Below, one piece after another: positions 57,801 through 64,000 of a stretch of 64,000 bases of DNA. This DNA comes from Allium sativum. Its lineage: Eukaryota; Streptophyta; Magnoliopsida; Asparagales; Amaryllidaceae. The number at the start of each line of letters is the position of its first letter. Position 1 is the stretch's first letter. The position numbers and the translations under genes were made by a program. Where the stretch lies: positions 245,056,427-245,120,426 of the forward strand of contig CM060910.1 of assembly GCA_030737875.1 (NCBI GenBank), in the 5' to 3' direction. The notes beneath the pieces were generated by a model, which saw only the letters and a program-made list of their open reading frames with translations, was not told the DNA's origin and did not search any database.

Positions 57801-57929
57801 ATCATTCCAATCCAAAGGTCAGATGTCATAGGTATATATCATTTCAACCTATTTCTTAATTTATTCGAAATGATAGTTTATGATGATGCCCGTAACATCC
57901 AAGGTGATAACATTGATATAAAAATATAG
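54880..57929 (-). mobile_element. Family X LTR, 3'-end part, minus orientation
   Basis: It starts TGTAATGACCTGGAAACC and carries GACCCGAGCG and the roughly 100-bp unit with AAAGTTTAAATAAAGATTTAAAC at 56941, 57049, 57145, 57247 and 57415. Near 57796 and 57834 it has the TATCATTYCAA motif also seen near 978-1117. It stops at 57929, where another LTR starts. The 108-codon frame at 55619-55945 is not supported. Confidence 0.55.
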
Positions 57930-58063
57930 TGTAACGACCCGGAAAAATGCGATCTTGGTTATCCGATATACAACACATATCGAACATCCAAGGATCGAAA
58001 ATAACCGAATAGTTAATGAAAGAAATTAGAGGGTGAGGATAGATAATGTAGAACTAATAGAAT

Positions 58064-58088
58064 AGAAGAAGAAGAAGAAGAAGAAGAA
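58064..58088. repeat. GAA microsatellite
   Basis: About eight GAA units. Confidence 0.9.
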
Positions 58089-60059
58089 CATCATCATCAG
58101 AGTAAACACGAATCTCACAGCGGAACGAATAAAATATAACATAACTTTTGAAATACAACAGTTATGTATACAATAGCACTTATCAGAGTACAGCACTTAC
58201 AACAACAGCGGAAATAATAATAGCTATAGAATCCTGAAGCCTCCTGCTCCAAGCTCTCCAAGTGTATCTGAAAAATCCCGACTACTTGACTGTCCGTACA
58301 AATTTAGGCACCCAAGAGTTTAGGGAAACAAAACAAATAAACTCCAGGTCAGTCATGGGACTGGTATGAGTAAAACTACTAACACTTGGTTTAATAACGG
58401 ATATATCATAAGACCACGCCGTGAAAACGGAACGGGTTTTCCCTTATGAAAATCCAAACAATTTTGTAAAGCAATATCATTCTGATATTATAATAATGTC
58501 TAAGTAAAAATAGATATCAATCTAGCAGAAACTCTTTCATCTCACGTTCTACTGTATAGTATACAATCAAAACCGCAAGCACGTATTGGGTAATGGATTT
58601 CCAACTATGAAAAGGTATGGAACCACCTTCCGATCAGTGTACTCTAGGAACGATACACTGGAGTTCAACAAGAACATCTTGCAACTCAGCCACACATGAC
58701 CGACCACTCATTTCGCTTGAGTGTATCGAATGTACATCACCAACGGTTGGGATCAGCAACCGTTTCCCGTATATATATGGGACAACATTGATAGATTAAA
58801 AGAAGCAAATGAATATTCTCTAGATAGGTGATTATACACCCTACTTCGGAGCGACCGACTTAGTCATGCTGCCTGCCAGATTTCTATCATTTACTGGATG
58901 TGAGGCTAGAGGTTATGCTTTATCATTACATCAGATTCACTTCGAATGCCACATTGTCAGATCCATCAAAAATCACTAATGGACGTCTACAACAGTACAT
59001 TACGTGTTAGCTAAAGAAGTGCCCTTCTCCGCTTCCACTCTTGGTACGATTGAAGAAATCAATGTACGTGACCTTTCTGGAAATACTTTGTCAGACATTC
59101 ATCCATACAAGTCATCCAGGAACAGGATAAACCGAAGGTACTATTCAGTACATCCATCTTAGACACTGTTATCTAAGACTTATACAATAGCCCTTGCACT
59201 TTACTCCATCTTCAATTATCTTTGGCATATATGATTCGCAACGCTTATGCCAATACAGAGTGGTTCTTTGGATAATAATCCAACCGGTCTCTCCACATTA
59301 ACAACGTAAAATGGTCAAATGTTGATAGTCTGTGACTTAACTATCAAAGAAAAACTCGTGTGCAAACAACGATATTATTTCCAGATGAAAATTATATCGA
59401 TCAATCATCATTTAACATTTATCTCTTTAGTTCATTAGTTACTTATCTCCTGTTTCCCTATATTCAACATTTCTTATTTTTTTGAAAATATACTTTATTA
59501 ACAATGGAAAACATTTCCCTTTTCCTGTTTACTATATAGAAAACATTTCTGATTTCTTATTTGGAAAACATTTCCAAAGTTCCTTCATTGGATATAAACA
59601 GATGTTTAAATAAAACATCGCTATGCCAACTCAAACCACTTATTAAATTCACTTAACCATCATTCACTATCAAACCTTACCATTCCTTAGTTAAGAAGGA
59701 AGTCAATCAAGTTGGAGTATAATTACCTCTCAGACCTTAACTGAACAACGTTATAACTTAGAAATAGTAACAGTTTATCTTTTAAACCTTTAACAACTTC
59801 TTTACGTAACTCTCGGATTCAATTTACAAATCCACTTCTTTATTGAAAACATTGATTATAACGATAACGTTATAATCCCTACTTTTGCAATATCTAACTT
59901 CAATTATAAACTTTATTCTTTAATTCGAATAATTAAACCTAATCCTAATTTATTAGTGTATACTTTTGATTTAAAAACCGGAAAGTAAAAATTACTTTCC
60001 CGAATTCGATATAATTGAATTCGACATATAATTCTCTTCCGAGTAATCTCTATTTGATT

Positions 60060-60330
60060 AACTCTTCTTCGAATAACCTATATTCGATTATCTCTCTTCG
60101 AATAACTTATATTCGAATCCTCTATCTTTCGAATAAACTATATTCGATCTCTTTCTTTCGAATACGCTATATTCGATAATCTCCTTTCGATTAACTAATT
60201 GATAACCCCTTTCGATTAAACTATAATCGATAACTCCTTTCGATTAAACTATAATCGATAACTCCTTTCGATTAAACTATAAATCGATAACTCATTTCGA
60301 TTAAACTATAATCGATAACTCCTTTCCTTT
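60060..60330. repeat. Minisatellites with TCGAATA and TCGATTA inverted repeats
   Basis: Units of about 30 bp (TCGAATA at 60069, 60098, 60129, 60158), with TATTCGA as right arm, pass into 28-bp units (TTTCGATTAAAC at 60210, 60238, 60266, 60295) with TAATCGA as right arm. Confidence 0.85.
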
Positions 60331-60660
60331 AACTCTATTCGAATAAACTATATTCGACTAACTCCTTTACTCTATTCGAATAACTAATATTCGACTAACT
60401 CCTTTAACTCTATTCAAATAACTAATATTCGACTAACTCCTTTAAATCTATTCGAATAACTAATATTCGACTAACTCCTTTAACTCTATTCAAATAACTA
60501 ATATTCGACTAACTCCTTTAAATTTATTCGAATAACTAATATTCGACTAACTCCTTTAACTCTATTCGAATAACTAATATTCGACTAAATCCTTTAACTC
60601 TATTCGAATAACTAATATTCGACTAACTCCTTTAACTCTATTCGAATAACTAATATTCCA
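60330..60660. repeat. 38-bp minisatellite, nine copies
   Basis: CTATTC anchors fall at 60335, then 60372, 60410, 60448, 60486, 60524, 60562, 60600 and 60638: an exact 38-bp step after the first. The unit contains TCGAATAACTAATATTCGA, an inverted repeat. Copies at 60410 and 60486 have TTCAAATA instead, giving a partial alternation. Confidence 0.92.
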
Positions 60661-60849
60661 ATTACTATGCCTGTTTAACTTTATTTCGAATAGCTAATAT
60701 TCGATTTAACTCCATTCGCTTGACTCTAGATCGCAGCGATCACAATGGTTATGCCTGATTCCCTCAGGAAACATCCGACCGCCTTAGGCTATCAGCAGCC
60801 CTGCGAATTACGCTAGCAGTCATGCTAAATGGCATCTCATTTGGATTAA

Positions 60850-61150
60850 CTCTAACTGATTAATTCTAACTAGTTAACTCTAACTAGTTAACTCTAACTG
60901 ATTAACTCTAACTGGTTAACTCTATCGGTTCAACTCTATTCAACTAACTCGACTCGACTAACCTCTTTCGAATAACATATTCGATTAACTAACTTTCGAA
61001 TACCATATTCGATTAACTAACTTCGAATACCATATTCGATTAACTAACTTCGAATACCATATTCGATTAACTCCTTTCGAATACCATATTCGATTAACTA
61101 ACTTCGAATACCATATTCGATTAACTAACTTTGAATACCATATTCGATTT
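60850..61150. repeat. 14-bp TAACTCTAACTRGT and 27/28-bp TCGAATACCATATTCGA arrays
   Basis: About six units of 14 bp with the palindrome AACTAGTT (60855-60930), then seven units of 27-28 bp (60968 to about 61145) around TCGAATACCATATTCGA. Confidence 0.85.
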
Positions 61151-61159
61151 CTCCTTTTT

Positions 61160-61570
61160 GATAACGTTTTTCCATTTAAAAAGATTCCCTTTTAACAACG
61201 TTTATTCATTTATAACGATTTACTTTTTAGTAACGGTTCTTCACTTTATAAATGTTCTTTTAGTAACGTTTTCCCACTTATAAGGATTTCCTTTTAATAA
61301 CGTTTTCCTTTTTATAACATCTTATTCCGTTCTAAACAAATTCCCTTCTTTATTAACTCTATTTATTTTCTAAATATTTCCTTTTCAAATCTCTTTGTAA
61401 ATGGTTTTACAAATATCTCCTTTTCGATTTCATTTGAAAATGGTTTTCAAACCTTTCTCTTTCTATTTGGTTTGAAAATGGTTTTCAAACCTTTCTCTTT
61501 CTATTTGGTTTGAAAATGGTTTTCAAACCTTTCTCTTTCTAATCTGTTTGCAAATGGTTTGCAAATAATC
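61160..61570. repeat. 37-38-bp arrays with TAACGTTTT and TTTGAAAATGGTTTTCAAA
   Basis: Degenerate units with TAACGTTTT at about 37-bp steps (61164-61300). Then five hairpin units at a 38-39-bp step with centres near 61403, 61442, 61480, 61518 and 61556. Arms: TTTGTAAA/TTTACAAA in copy 1, TTTGAAAA/TTTTCAAA in copies 2-4, TTTGCAAA/TTTGCAAA in copy 5. Confidence 0.85.
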
Positions 61571-62399
61571 CCTTTTGTGTTTTATTTCTAGGTATTTCCT
61601 ATTTATAAATAATCCATTTATAATTAAATTTCTATTTATAAATATTCCATTTATAAATAATTCTTTTTATAAAATCTTCTTTGATTTTATAAATATTTTC
61701 TCCTTTTTAAAATCCCTTGATTTTATAAATAATCTATTTTCAATATTCATTTTGAAAATACCCTGTTCAACATTCCGGTATGTTATGGTGTTTAACATAT
61801 CAAATTACGATGTCCAATGTCGTCCATACACACACAATCAACAACAGGTTATAATTCACATCATATATCAAAATACATGAAAACAATAAAACAACTGTTA
61901 AGGAATCCAGTCGGATTCCTCCAACCTGTTTCCCTGCATCCACAGATGTTACACAATAAAATCAACATCACTTTCAGTTTCATATGATATATTCTGTTAA
62001 ACAGAATCAATATAGAAATTTAACTAACTGACTAGCAGTTCAATCAAACAGTCAACACACAGTCAATCAACCAATATTTAACAGGTCTAAAAATACAACA
62101 TGAAATTATAAACTGTTCAGAGTTAGTGAGATTTACTCACTTTGGCAGTTCATCGTTAAAGAACGATAAACTATTTTTTTGATTTGAATCAAACAATTTA
62201 TTTTGCCATAAATTCAAACGAACTCCAATCCACTCCCCGTCAGTTCCATTGCATTGCTCCCGTCCATGCGATCCTAATGGATCTTGTTTCGCTGAATTTT
62301 GACATCGTATGGTAAAGATATCAACATTCGAAGTTTGTATACATTTTTGAATAATTAAATAAAAACATGGATTTTATTTTAATGGGCCTCATCCTTTAC

Positions 62400-62880
62400 C
62401 TCAAGCCCAATGCCAAAATTCCCAATCCCATACCCGATTCCCCTTACTTCTCCTTCCTTCCGTCGAATACCAGGAACAACTCCCACAACCAATTTCACGA
62501 TTTCAATTGACCACCGCATCTATTTCTTAAATCGAAACCCAAAACAAATTTCACAAATGAACTTCTCTTCAATCCCTCTTTCAACCCTCATCAAAAACAT
62601 ACAACTCGCTACCCCATACGGCATCGCGTTCTCAGCTCAATACTCGCGATACAGGAAGTCGCTGGTCCCCTTTCATCATCGGAATCCACCAAAAACTCAC
62701 CGCAAGTGCGGTTTCTCACCACAAACCCAAATATCACATTGAAAACCCAAATTGCTACCTCAATAATCCAAGAGTTCGAACCCTACTCGCTGAAACAAAA
62801 ACCCCAATGCACAGAACGAACACCGAACTCAAGAAAACAACCACCGACGAGAAGAGCAGCTCACTAGGAAGCTAAAACAA
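62400..62880 (-). other. GC-richer island in the last family X LTR
   Basis: Pyrimidine-rich on the plus strand (CCCATACCCGATTCCCC, TCTCCTTCCTTCCGTCG) in AT-rich surroundings. A 110-codon frame (62410-62742, plus strand) is low complexity and runs against the presumed LTR direction. Compare 1935-2470 and 53040-53460. Confidence 0.4.
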
Positions 62881-64000
62881 CTTGCTTTGGATTTTTAAAG
62901 TTTTTATTTGAATTTTCCTTTGATTTTAGAAGTTGCATTTTACTGTGGAAAGAAAATGAATGGAGGCGAAAATAGTTTTGACTTCTGGAGAATGAAATTT
63001 AGGTTTACAGAGTTAAGGGCATTTTATAGTGAAGAATTTAATATTTTTATATTCAATATTATATTCATTCTTATTCAACTACTGTGTATATTTGTCCTCT
63101 AAAATCCCCGGGACCACATATGATAACCAAAAATCACGAAAATTGGCATACACCTTCGGTTCGTCATTACGGTCCCAAGGAAACTGGTTTCGTCGAATTC
63201 CGACTCCATTTGTTCACACAGCGTATTTTTAACCGTCGAAATACTGACTGTTTTCCACTCTAAAAATCCGTACGGTCACACAGTGACTCTAAACATCACG
63301 AAACTTGACATCTAACAATAATTTGACATTGCGGATCCAACAAAATTAGTTTCGTCGAAAACGGAGTTCGTTTGCAAAAGTGGCTATTTTTAAAGCTCTA
63401 AATAGCCCATTTAAATATATAAATATATTTAAATAAATTAAATTAAATATTAATAATTTAATATTATCGTATATATTCACAGTGGAATACCATACAGCTT
63501 CAATTGGATTTATAGTTCGATATTCAAATCCCGGTTGAACCGATATTCAATTTATATTGAATATCCATTTATAATATAAATAAATATATTAATAAATTTC
63601 AAAGGAATTCCATAGCGACTTTTCTAAAATTTGATTTGGCCATAAATCAAAATCTACATGATGAAATCCCAAATTTTCTCTTCCATTAGAAAACTATTAT
63701 CAAATCGGTCCTGACGGTTCTTGTTTCACAGAAATCCGACTTAAAACGGACCCTGTATATTCAGTTGAAGTTCAAATCGCCAAATAGCGAATTGCAACGC
63801 CATTTCGAGCTCGATTTTGATTATAATATAAATTATAAATTCAACTGGCTTATATAAATATATTCGTCAATATAATTCAATATAAACTGAATTATATATA
63901 TTCAACTGTCCAGTTTACACAATATTGTGAATTCCGTTATCCCCGATTATTCCGGAAATATATTATCCTATTATTTATATTAATTAAATATAAATATTAT

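Larger units (their letters stand above)
57930..64000 (-). mobile_element. Family X LTR, minus orientation, continuing past the window
   Basis: It starts TGTAACGACCCGGAAAAATG after TATAG. It shares blocks with 25098-26200 (TACACTGGA, CGCTTGAGTGTA, CATGCTGCCTGCC). Its right part, about 63600-63830, is the reverse complement of sequence like 27150-27360. It includes a GAA microsatellite (58064-58088), hairpin minisatellites (60060-61570) and a GC-richer island (62400-62880). More than 6 kb without a closing terminus, so this LTR is exceptionally long or itself composite. Confidence 0.55.

Noticed and set aside
60330..60660. CRISPR-like regular array
   Set aside because: Units are tandem without unique spacers, in plant LTR sequence; no cas genes.
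62410..62742. 110-codon frame on the plus strand
   Set aside because: Low complexity and runs against the inferred LTR direction; better explained as the LTR GC island.

Overview
The window is plant nuclear DNA from an AT-rich, transposon-dense genome, most likely a eudicot. The evidence is one spliced gene fragment of a plant-specific ankyrin family, Ty3/gypsy elements of chromovirus type with initiator-tRNA-Met primer sites, a Ty1/copia LTR, LINE 3' ends and a MITE with TTA target duplications. There is no sign of bacterial, organellar or rRNA sequence. The species cannot be named from the sequence.

Layout. 1-3706: right part of a very long LTR (called family X here), minus orientation, ending in TGTTACA. 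3707-6181: remnant of a Ty1/copia element, minus strand (internal piece, primer site, one complete LTR). 6403-6823 and 21123-21914: two exons, plus strand, of an ankyrin protein resembling SKIP35. They are separated by a 14.3-kb intron holding a LINE 3' end and a complete 10.7-kb Ty3/gypsy element (element 1, 8973-19631, target duplication GATGA). 22133-22519: a MITE just after the gene. 22891-25097: unclassified sequence with a degenerate 46-bp tandem array. 25098-28722: family X LTR pieces and a second LINE end. 29488-38908: element 2, a complete Ty3/gypsy element on the plus strand (target duplication AATGG). From 39179: element 3, minus strand, with a 3.9-kb LTR, a heavily deleted interior interrupted by a solo LTR (43774-47281, target duplication CTGAC), and a second LTR cut at 52208. 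From there three family X LTR starts follow one another (52209, 54880, 57930), none completed before the window ends. This looks like insertions nested in insertions.

Function. The only candidate host gene is the SKIP35-like one, and only its C-terminal 403 codons are visible. All retrotransposon polyproteins carry stops or frameshifts, so none looks autonomous. One 161-codon reading frame between the primer site and gag of element 2 is intact and I do not recognise it.

Most interesting signals. (1) A pair of about 70-nt three-tier stem-loops occurs in each of five LTRs from three subfamilies. The stems differ in sequence between copies, often with changes on both arms that keep pairing, while the GC-rich apical segment is nearly constant. 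(2) GTCGAC motifs in the U3 part of LTRs lie on a 12/20-bp spacing grid shared by two subfamilies. At the same place a third subfamily has GGCGCAC/GTGCGCC hairpins. (3) Minisatellites at 60.0-61.6 kb are built on inverted repeats whose arms change together. (4) Element 2 has the unexplained ORF before gag and its own pair of LTR stem-loops. All alignments were made by eye; no search or folding calculation was run.
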